A stretch of 47,821 bases of DNA from Candidatus Cryptobacteroides avicola (GCA_017695115.1 JADILV010000003.1:1-47821); one strand, 5' to 3'. Shown: positions 17,572 to 26,472, counted from the first letter of the stretch. A program made the numbers and translations. Notes: generated by a model from the letters alone, not told the origin.

Positions 17572-18056
17572 AGTTTTACGGTTATTCCTTCTTCAAGGTT
17601 TCCGCTGGCCTGGCGTATGCCATTGTCTGTAATGACTTTGACTATCGCCATGCCGTTGTTTTCAGTTTCCATCGAGCCTTCTTTTCCTGTAAGGCTGACA
17701 ATGACAGAGTCTCCCTCCGTCCGTGCCGAGTATTTCTGAAGACTGTACTCGCCGTTGCGGTATTCCCAGCCTTCACCGTTGTCCCAGTAAAGGCTTCCCG
17801 TGGCCTTGCCGTTTTCGAGATAGAAGTCAGGGACAAGCTGCCAGTTTTCAGGCAGGGAGCCTTTCTCTTCCGGTTCATCCGCAATGGCGAATGTCGGTAT
17901 TTTCTCCGCATCATATCCTTTCGGGATGAATCTGGCAATTCCATCGCCTACCATTACGCCTTGCGTTACCTTTACATTCTTTACAGCTGCCGATGACCAT
18001 AAAGGCATGGCTACAAGCGCACACAAGGCTGCCGCCTTCAATTTAAAACTGATCAT
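17568..18056 (-). CDS. Small exported protein of unknown function
   Basis: A protein of 162 residues with a signal peptide (residues 1-23, ending WSSA-A). The rest looks like a single beta-rich domain with many Gly, Glu and aromatic residues. I do not recognise a family. It ends by overlapping the guaD stop and has its own promoter (CAAATATA on the plus strand at 18125-18132). Likely periplasmic. Confidence 0.65.
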   Translation of the reverse strand: MISFKLKAAALCALVAMPLWSSAAVKNVKVTQGVMVGDGIARFIPKGYDAEKIPTFAIADEPEEKGSLPENWQLVPDFYLENGKATGSLYWDNGEGWEYRNGEYSLQKYSARTEGDSVIVSLTGKEGSMETENNGMAIVKVITDNGIRQASGNLEEGITVKL

Positions 18057-18124
18057 ATCTTAATTTTTTAGAGGATTTGCAGATTATGGGTACAATCTTG
18101 TTTTGTTCATACTTTATCGGGCGG

Positions 18125-18185
18125 CAAATATATTAAAATATCAGTAACCTTGTCATAGCAATCGTATTCTTTATTGTTATCTTTG
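18125..18185. promoter_or_regulatory. Divergent promoter pair
   Basis: On the minus strand, TATATTTG (18132-18125) serves the small exported protein. On the plus strand, TATCTTTG (18178-18185) serves the DUF1295 gene 23 bp downstream. Both match TAnnTTTG; neither has a strong -33 box. Confidence 0.5.
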
Positions 18186-18207
18186 CCGTTGGTTCAAATA
18201 TAAAGTC

Positions 18208-19017
18208 ATGACATTTCCTTCTGAAATCTGGATTATTGCCCTCGCATCATTGCTGACAAGTGCTTTGGGCTGGAAGAAGTTCGTATATTTCATCTCTTTG
18301 GGCTATGGTTTTTCCATAGCTGTCATGGGAGTCGTGATGCTCGGCGTTTTCAGGACGCAGCTGACAGTCCCTACGGTACTTCTGTGCCTGCTGCTGATTG
18401 CCTACGGCTGCCGTCTGGGCGGTTTTCTGCTGCATCGCGAGCTTCGCAGCGCATCTTACAGAAAGGAACTTCCGTCCCTTACGAAGACCTCAAAGGATCT
18501 GGGAGCGGCAGCGAAGTTTTCAATATGGATTTCAGTAGTTGTGCTTTATGTATGCCAGGTCTCGCCGGTCTTCTACAGACTGGGCAATGTGAGCGTCTTC
18601 GAAAGCACTCCAGTCTGGGCATACGCAGGTGCGGCAGTGATGCTTTTGGCACTGATTCTCGAGTCGGCGGCCGACTTCCAGAAATCTGCATCCAAGAAAA
18701 TCCGTCCGGACAGGTTCTGCGATACCGGTCTGTACAGGATTGTACGGTGTCCGAACTACTTTGCCGAGATACTTTTCTGGACAGGCTGCTTTATTTCCGG
18801 CATCGGGTCTCTGTCGGGCTGGCAATGGGCGGTCGCGGCTCTCGGATATGTCTGCATAGTCTATATCATGTTCGGAGGAGCCAGACGGCTTGAACTCAGG
18901 CAGAACAGGCGCTACGGCGAAGATCCGGAATACAGGGAGTATGTCTCCCGTACACCGATAATCCTCCCGCTCGTACCTCTTTATTCAGTAGCGAAGTACA
19001 CTTTTCTGAAAGGATAA
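18208..19017 (+). CDS. DUF1295 / steroid 5-alpha-reductase-like membrane protein
   Basis: A membrane protein of 269 residues with about six to seven hydrophobic segments. The C-terminal half carries the DUF1295/isoprenylcysteine-methyltransferase-like signature: TGLYRIVRCPNYFAEILFW, then GGARRLELRQNRRYGEDPEYREYVSRTP. Members of this fold are reductases or methyltransferases acting on lipids. No substrate can be assigned here. Monocistronic and convergent with the MFS gene. Confidence 0.82.
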   Translation: MTFPSEIWIIALASLLTSALGWKKFVYFISLGYGFSIAVMGVVMLGVFRTQLTVPTVLLCLLLIAYGCRLGGFLLHRELRSASYRKELPSLTKTSKDLGAAAKFSIWISVVVLYVCQVSPVFYRLGNVSVFESTPVWAYAGAAVMLLALILESAADFQKSASKKIRPDRFCDTGLYRIVRCPNYFAEILFWTGCFISGIGSLSGWQWAVAALGYVCIVYIMFGGARRLELRQNRRYGEDPEYREYVSRTPIILPLVPLYSVAKYTFLKG

Positions 19018-19054
19018 GGAAAATTTACCTTATTCCGGGTTTCGTGGAGCGGTA

Positions 19055-20266
19055 TCAGACCGTTTTAGGGATGTCAACCCGGTTCCTTTCGAAAGCCTGG
19101 ATGTTGTAGAACCGGAAAAACAGCATGGAGACGATGCAGAGTATTGTCCCGGCAAGATATGCGTATGAAAACGATGCCATCTGGCCGATTATCCCGCCGG
19201 TGATCAGCCCCAGTCCGATGCCGATATCCCATGATGTGAGGTATGTGGATGTCGCGGTTCCTCTCTGGTTATGCTCGGCCATGCATACGAACATGGTGTT
19301 GAATGCCGGGAACATGGAACCGAACCCTATACCGAGTACCAGAGCCATGGCATAGAAGAATATTTTAGCGAATGCCGGAAAGTGTCCCATGAGAAATTCG
19401 CATGAAAACAGGCCGAAGAAAGCGGCGGTGGCGATGTACATGCCGAGCATTATCACCTGCGTGATCCTGCCTTTGTCCACCTGTTTTCCTGAAAAAAGCC
19501 TGGAAACGGCAAGTCCGGCCGCCATGAAGGTAAAGAAAAGTCCTGTCCCGGAAGCTATTCCGATGCTTTTCGCGTACATCGCCACGTATGTGGTATTTAT
19601 GCCGTAAGGTATGGAAAGCAGGAGCAGATCCGCACCGAGAGGCAGCCCTTTGAGCAGGATGAACCTGTCCAGCGAGAGGTGGATGTTCTTCTGCATCAGC
19701 TGCTTCTTGGGCGTCCTTACGGACATTGCCGCACAGAATCCTGTCAGACAGCATATCAGAGCGCACCAGAAAATGGTATTGAACGAATAGTAGTCGTGAA
19801 GGAACAGTCCTATCATCGGGCCGAGTGCCATGGCTATGTTGTTGGCAAGTCCGTAGTAGCCGAGAGCTTCTCCGCGTCTTGACGAGGGGGTGATGTCTAT
19901 GACGATGGTGTTTCCGGCTACTGTCACTGTCCCGAATGAAAGTCCGTGGACTATTCTCAGCATTATGAAGACGGCAAGCGAACCGGTCACTATGTATCCG
20001 CCGAATATCATTGTAAATATGAAGAACGAAAAAAGATACAGCGGTTTCCTCTGCAGGGTGTCAAGCAGGTAGCCGGAAAACGGCCTTACCGTCAGGGCCG
20101 CTACAGTATAGCAGGCGAGTATGACTCCGATCATGCCTTTGCTTATGCCGAATTCCTCTACCAGATAGAACGGAAGGACGGGCATGAGGAGGAAAAAGCC
20201 GAAATACAGCAGGAAGTTGGCCAGCAGTATGAAACAGTAATCACGTGAAACCAGTCTGTCTTTCAT
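19055..20266 (-). CDS. MFS-family transporter
   Basis: A polytopic membrane protein of 403 residues with about 12 hydrophobic segments arranged as two six-helix halves. It shows MFS loop features such as RPFSGYLLDTLQRKP after helix 2 and SRLFSGKQVDKGR in the second half, and a helix-4 motif RIVHGLSFGTV. It resembles drug- or sugar-efflux permeases, but the substrate is not predictable. It stands alone on its strand. The 174 bp upstream also contain the ECF-type promoter of the opposite-strand gene. Confidence 0.88.
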   Translation of the reverse strand: MKDRLVSRDYCFILLANFLLYFGFFLLMPVLPFYLVEEFGISKGMIGVILACYTVAALTVRPFSGYLLDTLQRKPLYLFSFFIFTMIFGGYIVTGSLAVFIMLRIVHGLSFGTVTVAGNTIVIDITPSSRRGEALGYYGLANNIAMALGPMIGLFLHDYYSFNTIFWCALICCLTGFCAAMSVRTPKKQLMQKNIHLSLDRFILLKGLPLGADLLLLSIPYGINTTYVAMYAKSIGIASGTGLFFTFMAAGLAVSRLFSGKQVDKGRITQVIMLGMYIATAAFFGLFSCEFLMGHFPAFAKIFFYAMALVLGIGFGSMFPAFNTMFVCMAEHNQRGTATSTYLTSWDIGIGLGLITGGIIGQMASFSYAYLAGTILCIVSMLFFRFYNIQAFERNRVDIPKTV

Positions 20267-20348
20267 TGTCTTACGTATTTATAATGACATTATCCTGTGC
20301 CTTTGCGGGCAAAAGAGGGCCGCAAAGTTAGAATTTTTATAAATTTAT

Positions 20349-20375
20349 TGTAACATCTGTCATGAAAATCCGTCC
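20349..20375 (+). promoter_or_regulatory. ECF-sigma-type promoter of the DUF4252/sigma operon
   Basis: TGTAAC (20349-20354) and CGTCC (20371-20375) are separated by 16 bp. This AAC-N16-CGTC arrangement is typical of promoters read by ECF sigma factors and unlike the TAnnTTTG boxes elsewhere in the window. Since the operon downstream encodes an ECF sigma factor, autoregulation is the natural inference. The start codon lies 66 bp further on. Confidence 0.6.
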
Positions 20376-20440
20376 TTTGTATAGAAAACAGGATAAATAT
20401 CCCGGACTTTAACAATAGATAACCTTAATGTAACGTGAAA

Positions 20441-20950
20441 ATGAAAACGAATTTTGTTTCCCTGTGTCTGAAAGTGCTGTTGGCTGTAACCGTACTGTGT
20501 CAGGTTTCCGCTCCTGCCGTGTCCGCTAAGCCGGGCAAGGATTCCAGGGTAATGGATGTTATCCGGAAATACGGGCGCTGCGACGGTGTCGGGTCCATAA
20601 CCATCGGCCCTTTTCTGATGGGCATTGCCAGGAAGGCTGCTTCTGATGAAGAAGGAGCGGATTTCATGAAGTATCTGAACAGGATGGCAATATTTTCCGC
20701 CGAAGAAGCGGACTCCTGTCTGAAAGCGGATATATCCGCCGATCTTGCGAAGGCTCTGGACGGGTATGAGACTGCCATGGAGATGAAAGACGGGGAAGAT
20801 GACATGGCGATATATTTCAGCATGCCGTCGGACGATATCGTCTCAGAGATGGTCCTGGTGTCGGGTTCGGAACTGGCCGTGATCCTCATGATAGGGGACA
20901 TGCCGGTGTCGGAATTGAAAAATATTGCGGCAGAAGCAATGGCGGACTGA
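20441..20950 (+). CDS. DUF4252 family exported protein
   Basis: A protein of 169 residues with a signal peptide (to VSAKP, about residue 29). The rest fits DUF4252: an N-terminal GSITIGPFLMGIA segment, a central EEADSCLKADI region and a C-terminal strand-helix with SELAVILMIGDMPVSELKNIA. The ATG at 20441 opens the signal peptide; a GTG two codons earlier is also in frame. It heads the four-gene cassette with sigma factor, membrane protein and a second DUF4252 gene. The arrangement suggests that the DUF4252 proteins are envelope components controlled by the sigma factor. Molecular role unknown. Confidence 0.8.
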   Translation: MKTNFVSLCLKVLLAVTVLCQVSAPAVSAKPGKDSRVMDVIRKYGRCDGVGSITIGPFLMGIARKAASDEEGADFMKYLNRMAIFSAEEADSCLKADISADLAKALDGYETAMEMKDGEDDMAIYFSMPSDDIVSEMVLVSGSELAVILMIGDMPVSELKNIAAEAMAD

Positions 20951-20984
20951 ATTTCTGCATCATATTGTAAATGGACCTGAAGAA

Positions 20985-21506
20985 ATGGAAAAACAGGAAT
21001 TCAAGGATATATGGCTGCCTCTTTCGGACGGTTTCTACCGTGTGGCTTATTCCATTCTCGGGTCAGAGTCTGATGCCAGGGACGCGCTGCAGGACCTTTA
21101 TATCAAACTGTGGAATCTGAAGGATTCCCAGGTGCGGATACAGTCGCCGGCTGCATACGGGGCCAGGATACTCCGCAATATCTGCATTGACAGGATAAGG
21201 AGCCGGAATGTCAGGAAAGGGGACGCTGATGCGGACCGGCTCGCGGAAAGCGGCTTTGATGAACCTGCGGTATATTCTGCGGACCGGATTGTGATGGACA
21301 GGGAGATGCTCGTCAGACTGTCTCGTGCCATGGACGGGCTTCCCGAGACGCAGAGGACTGTAGTGGAGATGAGATATTTCAGCCAGATGTCATACTCCGA
21401 AATATCCGGCCGGACAGGAATCTCGGCCATAAACGTGAGGGTGCTGGTAAGCCGGGCAAAGAAAACGCTACGGGCTGCAATGAAAGAGTTTATTGACGGA
21501 AATTGA
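20985..21506 (+). CDS. ECF RNA polymerase sigma factor
   Basis: A sigma-70 family factor of 173 residues with only regions 2 and 4, as in ECF factors. Region 2 spans about residues 13-75 (AYSILGSESDARDALQDLY, then NICIDRIRSRN). Region 4 spans about 110-165 (LPETQRTVVEMRYF, SYSEISGRTGISAINVRV, a helix-turn-helix). The ATG at 20985 is chosen because it starts the usual region-2 lead-in; the frame also continues upstream into the preceding gene. It directs polymerase to a small regulon, probably including its own operon through the AAC-N16-CGTC promoter. The adjacent membrane protein is its probable anti-sigma factor. Confidence 0.9.
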   Translation: MEKQEFKDIWLPLSDGFYRVAYSILGSESDARDALQDLYIKLWNLKDSQVRIQSPAAYGARILRNICIDRIRSRNVRKGDADADRLAESGFDEPAVYSADRIVMDREMLVRLSRAMDGLPETQRTVVEMRYFSQMSYSEISGRTGISAINVRVLVSRAKKTLRAAMKEFIDGN

Positions 21507-21516
21507 ATATTTTGCC

Positions 21517-21885
21517 ATGAAAACGGGAACAGATTTTTCAGAAACGGTAAAGGTACCGGAAGGCCTCAGGCAGGAACTGTCCGCCATGATCGATTCAATG
21601 GATGCCGCTGAAAAGATACTTTCATCGGACCGTGGGCCGGCGAAGAAGGCCTTAACATATATTATGGGCGTTGCGGCAGGTATAGTCCTGGTTGCCGGTG
21701 TATGGATGGCGGCAGTGACATACAGTACTCCGGAAGATACATTCACGGATCCGCAAACGGCATACGCCGAGGTGGAAAGGGCTCTTGCATCCATCTCGGA
21801 AAAGATGAACCCGGGGCTGGAGAAAGCGGCGGACGCAGAAAGGTCACTGGACAGGAGTGTAGAGATAGTAAAAAGGATGTATTGA
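21517..21885 (+). CDS. Putative membrane-bound anti-sigma factor
   Basis: A protein of 122 residues with a short cytoplasmic N-terminus (1-45), one membrane helix (about 46-69, YIMGVAAGIVLVAGVWMAA) and an extracytoplasmic helical C-terminus. It starts 10 bp after the sigma factor stop. There is no recognisable zinc anti-sigma HxxxCxxC motif. The assignment as anti-sigma factor rests on position, size and topology. The ATG at 21517 is used; a TTG eight codons upstream overlaps the sigma gene. Confidence 0.6.
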   Translation: MKTGTDFSETVKVPEGLRQELSAMIDSMDAAEKILSSDRGPAKKALTYIMGVAAGIVLVAGVWMAAVTYSTPEDTFTDPQTAYAEVERALASISEKMNPGLEKAADAERSLDRSVEIVKRMY

Positions 21886-22019
21886 TATAATGCATTGATT
21901 GATAATATTTAAAACAATTAAGTTTATTTGATTAACAAAAAAGTTATACCCCGATGGGGACCGGTGATGGCGACAGCAAGGCCATTATGATACCGGACCG
22001 CTATAAAAGAACAGGTGTT

Positions 22020-22502
22020 ATGAAACGTATTTTTATTATCGCAGCCGTAATGCTGATGACAGTGTCGGCATACGCCCAGAGCGGAAAGGATATCTACAAC
22101 AGGTATTCGGGCAAGAAAGGGGTGAGTGCCGTGTATATTTCCCCGACGATGTTCGGTCTTATTAAAGAGCTTCCTGACATACAGGTCGAGGCAGGGGAGG
22201 TGAATCTGAGTTCTGTTATCAGGACCTTCGACGGCATGTATATTCTGGAAGTGGAAGACAGGGCCCTTTCTGACAGCCTTGAAGCCGAGATTGCAGGCCT
22301 TGTGGGCCAGGGCAGGTTCGAGCTTCTGATGGAAGCGGCGGAAGAATCGGAACAGATGCGCATATACATAGTAAGGAAAGACGACGTCGTGACCGATTTC
22401 CTTATGCTTGCCCATGAAACAGGCAGCACATCCGTGATTTCCATTTCCGGGAATATGCCGATGCAGGAGTTGCAGAAGATCCTGTCCGATGCCGTCGAAT
22501 AG
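22020..22502 (+). CDS. DUF4252 family exported protein, second copy
   Basis: A protein of 160 residues with a signal peptide (to SAYAQ, about residue 19). It follows the same DUF4252 plan as the gene at 20441: YISPTMFGLIKELP near the N-terminus, an FDGMYILEVED strand, and a C-terminal VISISGNMPMQELQKIL matching the IGDMPVSELKNI segment of the first copy. The two are diverged paralogues flanking the sigma/anti-sigma pair. The 134-bp gap before it contains AT-rich sequence and no clear promoter, so it may be read from the upstream one. Confidence 0.8.
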   Translation: MKRIFIIAAVMLMTVSAYAQSGKDIYNRYSGKKGVSAVYISPTMFGLIKELPDIQVEAGEVNLSSVIRTFDGMYILEVEDRALSDSLEAEIAGLVGQGRFELLMEAAEESEQMRIYIVRKDDVVTDFLMLAHETGSTSVISISGNMPMQELQKILSDAVE

Positions 22503-22537
22503 TCTGAAGTTCATTTTCATTACTCTCTGCTTCTTTC

Positions 22538-22545
22538 TATCTTTG
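22538..22545 (+). promoter_or_regulatory. -7 promoter box for nadE
   Basis: TATCTTTG followed by CACC, an exact TAnnTTTG box, 20 bp before the ATG at 22566; the -33 position (22514-22517) reads TTTT. Confidence 0.6.
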
Positions 22546-22565
22546 CACCGAAATCAGAAGGATTT

Positions 22566-24569
22566 ATGAACAACTACGGTTTTCTGAGGGTTGCCGCCGC
22601 TGTCCCTGTTGTCAAAGTGGCGGATACCGATACCAATGCAGACAGGATCTGCGCACTGATAAGCGAGGCTTCTTCCAGAGAGGTTTCGCTTGTCGTGTTT
22701 CCCGAGCTGAGCGTCACGGGCTATACCTGCGGTGACCTTTTCGGCCAGCAGCTGCTGGTGCGGAAGGCGGAAAAGGCTGTCGTCAAGATAATGGAACATA
22801 CTCGGGGGAAAGACATTACCGCTGTAGTCGGCGCACCGGTAAGGTTTGCCGACAGACTTTACAATTGCGCTGTTGTCATCCGTAACGGCAATATAAAAGG
22901 CATTGTTCCGAAAACATACCTCCCGACATACAACGAATACTATGAATCGCGTTGGTTCGCTTCAGGAAAGGATTTTCTCGGCGGACCGTCATCGACGGCC
23001 GGCAGGTACCTTGTCAACGGGAAAGACACTGTCAGGGAAGGGTTCCATTCTGAAATCGAATACGCAGGTTTCAGGTGCAATATATCTCCGGACATGCTTT
23101 TTGCCATAGGGAAAACCACGTTCGCTGTGGAGCTGTGCGAGGATCTGTGGACTCCGGTGCCGCCTTCTTCCTACCATGCCCTTGCAGGAGCACAGCTGAT
23201 AGTGAACCTTTCTGCTAGCAATGACGTGCTGATGAAACATGCCTATCGCAGCGAACTTGTGCGACAGCAGTCTGCAAGGACCATGTCCGCCTATGTCTAC
23301 TGCTCTGCAGGATTCGGCGAATCTACACAGGACCTGGTGTACTCCGGGGCCGCGATGATATGTGAGAACGGTGCTGTCCTTTCGGAAAATGAACGGTTCC
23401 GCACTTCGGCTTCGCTTGTCGTTTCGGATGTGGATGTTGAAAAGCTGTCTGTCCTCAGGCAGAAGACAAGCACGTTCTTATCGGTAGCACCTGACGGGAC
23501 ACCGTCTTCGGCATATTACGGGCTTTATTCACGAGTGGCTTTGGGAGCCCCGGCGCCGACTGATTTTGAAAGGGAACTTTACCGGTATGTCGAGCCGCAT
23601 CCGTTCGTCCCCAAAGAAGACGAGAAAGGTTCACGGTGCAGGGAAATATTCTCCATCCAGGTTACCGGCCTGGCATCCCGTCTTATGCATATCGGCTGCA
23701 GGCATGCCGTAATAGGTATATCCGGCGGTCTTGACAGTACTCTTGCTCTGCTGGCAACTGTCCAGGCTTTCGACAAGGCCGGCATTGACAGGAAAGGTGT
23801 CATAGGCGTTACCATGCCGGGATACGGTACCACCGACAGGACATACCGCAATGCCGTGGCATTGATGCACGCGCTCGGCATTACCGTGAGGGAAATCCCC
23901 ATAGCGGCCGCATGCGACCTGCATTTCAAGGATATAGGCCATGACAAAGGCATACATGATGTGACATACGAGAATACCCAGGCCAGAGAGCGGACCCAGA
24001 TACTTATGGATATCGCGAACCAGAGCGGCGGCATAGTCGTCGGGACCGGAGACCTTTCCGAACTTGCTCTCGGGTGGGCCACATACAACGGAGACCACAT
24101 GTCCATGTACGGCGTAAATGCCGGCATACCGAAGACGCTTGTCCGTCACCTCGTCCGTTGGGTTGCGGACTCACTGCCTGAAGCGCGGGACATCCTTCTG
24201 GACATAATCGATACTCCTGTCAGTCCGGAACTTCTGCCGGCCGACAGTGACGGCAATATCGCCCAGAAGACCGAGGATCTGGTGGGCCCTTATGAACTCC
24301 ATGACTTTTTCCTTTACAATTTCTTCCGGTTCGGTTATGCCCCTGAAAAACTGCGCTTCCTTGCCTGCAAGGCATTTGCCGGGACGTATGATTCCCATAC
24401 GGTGACAAAATGGCTGAAAGTGTTTTTAAAGAGGTTCTTTTCGCAGCAGTTCAAGCGCTCCTGTCTTCCGGACTGTCCTAAAGTGGGTTCGGTTTCCCTG
24501 TCCCCGAGAGGAGACTGGCGCATGCCGACGGATGCATCCGGAGCAGTCTTTCTGGATGATGTCAAGTGA
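22566..24569 (+). CDS. nadE: Glutamine-dependent NAD+ synthetase
   Basis: A cytosolic enzyme of 667 residues that makes NAD+ from nicotinate adenine dinucleotide, ATP and glutamine. The N-terminal nitrilase-type glutaminase domain (about 1-300) has the Glu47-Lys116-Cys191 triad (FPELS, VPKTYLP, VELCEDLW). The C-terminal synthetase domain (about 340-660) has the ATP-pyrophosphatase loop GISGGLDST and the VGTGDLSELALGW segment. Full length for the two-domain form, so ammonia is made in-house. It has its own promoter and a terminator shared with the convergent DUF3276 gene. Confidence 0.97.
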   Translation: MNNYGFLRVAAAVPVVKVADTDTNADRICALISEASSREVSLVVFPELSVTGYTCGDLFGQQLLVRKAEKAVVKIMEHTRGKDITAVVGAPVRFADRLYNCAVVIRNGNIKGIVPKTYLPTYNEYYESRWFASGKDFLGGPSSTAGRYLVNGKDTVREGFHSEIEYAGFRCNISPDMLFAIGKTTFAVELCEDLWTPVPPSSYHALAGAQLIVNLSASNDVLMKHAYRSELVRQQSARTMSAYVYCSAGFGESTQDLVYSGAAMICENGAVLSENERFRTSASLVVSDVDVEKLSVLRQKTSTFLSVAPDGTPSSAYYGLYSRVALGAPAPTDFERELYRYVEPHPFVPKEDEKGSRCREIFSIQVTGLASRLMHIGCRHAVIGISGGLDSTLALLATVQAFDKAGIDRKGVIGVTMPGYGTTDRTYRNAVALMHALGITVREIPIAAACDLHFKDIGHDKGIHDVTYENTQARERTQILMDIANQSGGIVVGTGDLSELALGWATYNGDHMSMYGVNAGIPKTLVRHLVRWVADSLPEARDILLDIIDTPVSPELLPADSDGNIAQKTEDLVGPYELHDFFLYNFFRFGYAPEKLRFLACKAFAGTYDSHTVTKWLKVFLKRFFSQQFKRSCLPDCPKVGSVSLSPRGDWRMPTDASGAVFLDDVK

Positions 24570-24597
24570 CCGGACGTGGTTTCCGGGTACAACAAGA

Positions 24598-24648
24598 GAC
24601 ATCTGCCATATCAGTTTCCTTGATTGGCAGATGTCAGTAATTTTTTTT
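24598..24648. terminator. Terminator between nadE and the DUF3276 gene
   Basis: GACATCTGCCA (24598-24608) pairs perfectly with TGGCAGATGTC (24625-24635), an 11-bp stem, followed by a run of eight T (24641-24648) on the plus strand. Confidence 0.9.
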
Positions 24649-24661
24649 GTACTTGCCCGGA

Positions 24662-25021
24662 CTAAAGTTCTTCGAAATTCACATCGGAGAAATCCTTCTC
24701 ACCGTCCTGTGGCTTGGCAGGTGCGGTCTCGGATCCGCCGGACAGGCAGTTTTCCCTTATATAGCTGACCACTTCCTGAAGACCTTCCGCAAATTTGTCG
24801 AAATCCTCCTTGTAAAGGAAAATCTTGTGCTTGTCGTATGCAAAGCGGCCGTCTTTTTCGACCTTGCGCTTGCTTTCCGTTATGGTCAGATAGTAGTCGT
24901 TGCCTTTGGTGGTCTTGACATCAAAGAAATATGTTCTTTTCCCTGCGCGTACAGGTTTTGAATAAACATCTTCTCCGGAACGTTCCTGGTTATTCACCTC
25001 ATCGAATTCTTCGCTATACAT
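24662..25021 (-). CDS. DUF3276 (PUR-alpha-like) nucleic-acid-binding protein
   Basis: A protein of 119 residues matching the DUF3276 family of Bacteroidota. It holds the PUR-type beta-strand/helix core at about 22-90 (GKRTYFFDVKTTKGNDYYLTI and KHKIFLYKEDFDKFAEGL) with an acidic, disordered C-terminal tail. PUR-domain proteins bind single-stranded DNA or RNA; the cellular role in these bacteria is not settled. It is transcribed divergently from nusB from a TAAATTTG box. Confidence 0.85.
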   Translation of the reverse strand: MYSEEFDEVNNQERSGEDVYSKPVRAGKRTYFFDVKTTKGNDYYLTITESKRKVEKDGRFAYDKHKIFLYKEDFDKFAEGLQEVVSYIRENCLSGGSETAPAKPQDGEKDFSDVNFEEL

Positions 25022-25049
25022 TTGATGTATTTTTTAATGTAAATCTTTG

Positions 25050-25088
25050 CAAATTTAGGGATTTTTCTGAAAATGCGTACTATCTTTG
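25050..25088. promoter_or_regulatory. Divergent promoters for DUF3276 gene and nusB
   Basis: Minus strand: TAAATTTG (25057-25050) before the DUF3276 start at 25021. Plus strand: TATCTTTG (25081-25088) before nusB. The plus-strand box lies inside an in-frame upstream extension of nusB, which decides the nusB start at 25109. Confidence 0.6.
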
Positions 25089-25108
25089 CGGAAAATTTCG
25101 TAAACCGT

Positions 25109-26068
25109 ATGCTCAACAGACGAATCTTAAGAATCAAAGCATTCAAAGTCCTTTACTCAAGCGTGCTGTCCGGGAACATGTCCGTATCGGAAGCAAAGAC
25201 CCAGCTGGAACTTTCCTGTGAGGCGACGCGCGACCTATATATATTCATGCTCGGAATAGTCTCCCCGCTTACTGCGGTAGCTAAAGAAAGGATAGAGTCG
25301 GCCAGGAAGAAGCTGGTTCCGACGGAAGAGGACCTGAACCCGAATACAAGGTTCGCCGACAACAGGCTCGCCGTACTTCTGGATTCCGATCCGGATTTTG
25401 TCAAGATATTCAAGAAGAGGAAATTCTCGTGGGACCCGTATGACATTTTCCTGAAGAAGGTCTTCACTTCCGTTTCATCGAAGAAATATTATGCCGACTA
25501 TATGGCTTCCGAAGAGTCTTCGCTTGCCATGGACTGCAGGCTGTTCATAAAGATTTTCGAGGAGGAGTTCGTCGACAGCCCGGAACTGGAGCAGATACTT
25601 GAAGACATGTCCATCTACTGGAACGATGATCTGGCCTATTCCCTGACTTATGTGTGCAGGACGCTGAAGTCTTTGGCGAAAGGGGAAAGGTGGAGCCTTC
25701 CTCCTCTTTATCAGAGTGATATGAAGACGGGACCTGGAATCGAGAGCGACAAGGCCTTTGTCACCCGGCTCCTTCAGGCGGCGGTTGCAGGCTATGGCCG
25801 GTATTCCGCACAGGTGGCGGCCGCAGTGTCCAACTGGGACAATGAAAGGATCGTCAGCACCGATATGGCCATCATCGTGCTCGGGCTTGCCGAAGCCGTT
25901 GAGTTCCCGGGTATTCCGGTGAAGGTCACGATAAACGAATACGTCGAAATATCAAAATATTACGGTACTCCGAAAAGCAGGATTTTCGTGAACGGGCTTC
26001 TAGACAGGCTGATTTCGGCTATGGAGCAGGACGGTACCGTAGTCAAGAATGCCGATATCTGCAGGTGA
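25109..26068 (+). CDS. nusB: Transcription antitermination protein NusB, long Bacteroidota form
   Basis: A protein of 319 residues. The C-terminal 130 residues or so are the NusB fold (VSNWDNERIVSTDMAIIVLGLAE, then VTINEYVEISKYYGTPKSRIFVNG). It acts with NusE in antitermination of rRNA operons. The opening MLNRRILRIKAFKVLYS also matches the NusB start. Between the two lies an insertion or extension of about 180 residues, so the protein is more than twice the length of the Escherichia or Bacillus protein. This long form is usual in Bacteroidota. The ATG at 25109 follows the promoter; codons upstream in the same frame overlap it. Confidence 0.92.
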   Translation: MLNRRILRIKAFKVLYSSVLSGNMSVSEAKTQLELSCEATRDLYIFMLGIVSPLTAVAKERIESARKKLVPTEEDLNPNTRFADNRLAVLLDSDPDFVKIFKKRKFSWDPYDIFLKKVFTSVSSKKYYADYMASEESSLAMDCRLFIKIFEEEFVDSPELEQILEDMSIYWNDDLAYSLTYVCRTLKSLAKGERWSLPPLYQSDMKTGPGIESDKAFVTRLLQAAVAGYGRYSAQVAAAVSNWDNERIVSTDMAIIVLGLAEAVEFPGIPVKVTINEYVEISKYYGTPKSRIFVNGLLDRLISAMEQDGTVVKNADICR

Positions 26069-26069
26069 T

Positions 26070-26100
26070 TTTGATTTTAGGCAATAAAGCCTTATTTTTG
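26070..26100 (+). promoter_or_regulatory. Complete promoter for yajC and following genes
   Basis: TTTG (26070-26073), 19 bp, then TATTTTTG (26093-26100): both boxes of the Bacteroidota housekeeping promoter, 33 bp before the yajC ATG and immediately after the nusB stop. Confidence 0.75.
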
Positions 26101-26133
26101 ACACCGGTTTTTTAATTTTAATCAGAAATAGAA

Positions 26134-26457
26134 ATGAATTTCCTTATTTTATTACAGACACAGGCTGCCGGTACGCAGCCGGCAGGCGGCGGATGGTCCA
26201 TGTGGGTCATGCTCATCCTTATCATCGTAGTGATGTGGTTCTTCATGATCCGTCCGCAGAGAAAACAGCAGAAAGAGCTCCAGAAGTTCCGTGACGGACT
26301 GCAGAAAGGTGACAAGGTGGTTACTATCGGAGGCATTTACGGCACGGTGACGGAGATCAAGGAGAAGACTCTGCTTATCGAAGTCGACAACAATGTAAAG
26401 ATCAAGGTCGACAAGAACTCGGTTGTAAAGGATTTCTCTGAAACTGTACAGCAGTAG
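26134..26457 (+). CDS. yajC: Preprotein translocase subunit YajC
   Basis: A single-pass inner-membrane protein of 107 residues that accompanies SecDF in protein export. The membrane helix is at about residues 22-39, directly followed by the signature RPQRKQQKE. The KGDKVVTIGGIYGTVTEI core follows. Full length. It is followed 15 bp later by the YbbR-like gene. Confidence 0.95.
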   Translation: MNFLILLQTQAAGTQPAGGGWSMWVMLILIIVVMWFFMIRPQRKQQKELQKFRDGLQKGDKVVTIGGIYGTVTEIKEKTLLIEVDNNVKIKVDKNSVVKDFSETVQQ

Positions 26458-26472
26458 GATTTTCAATCCGGA

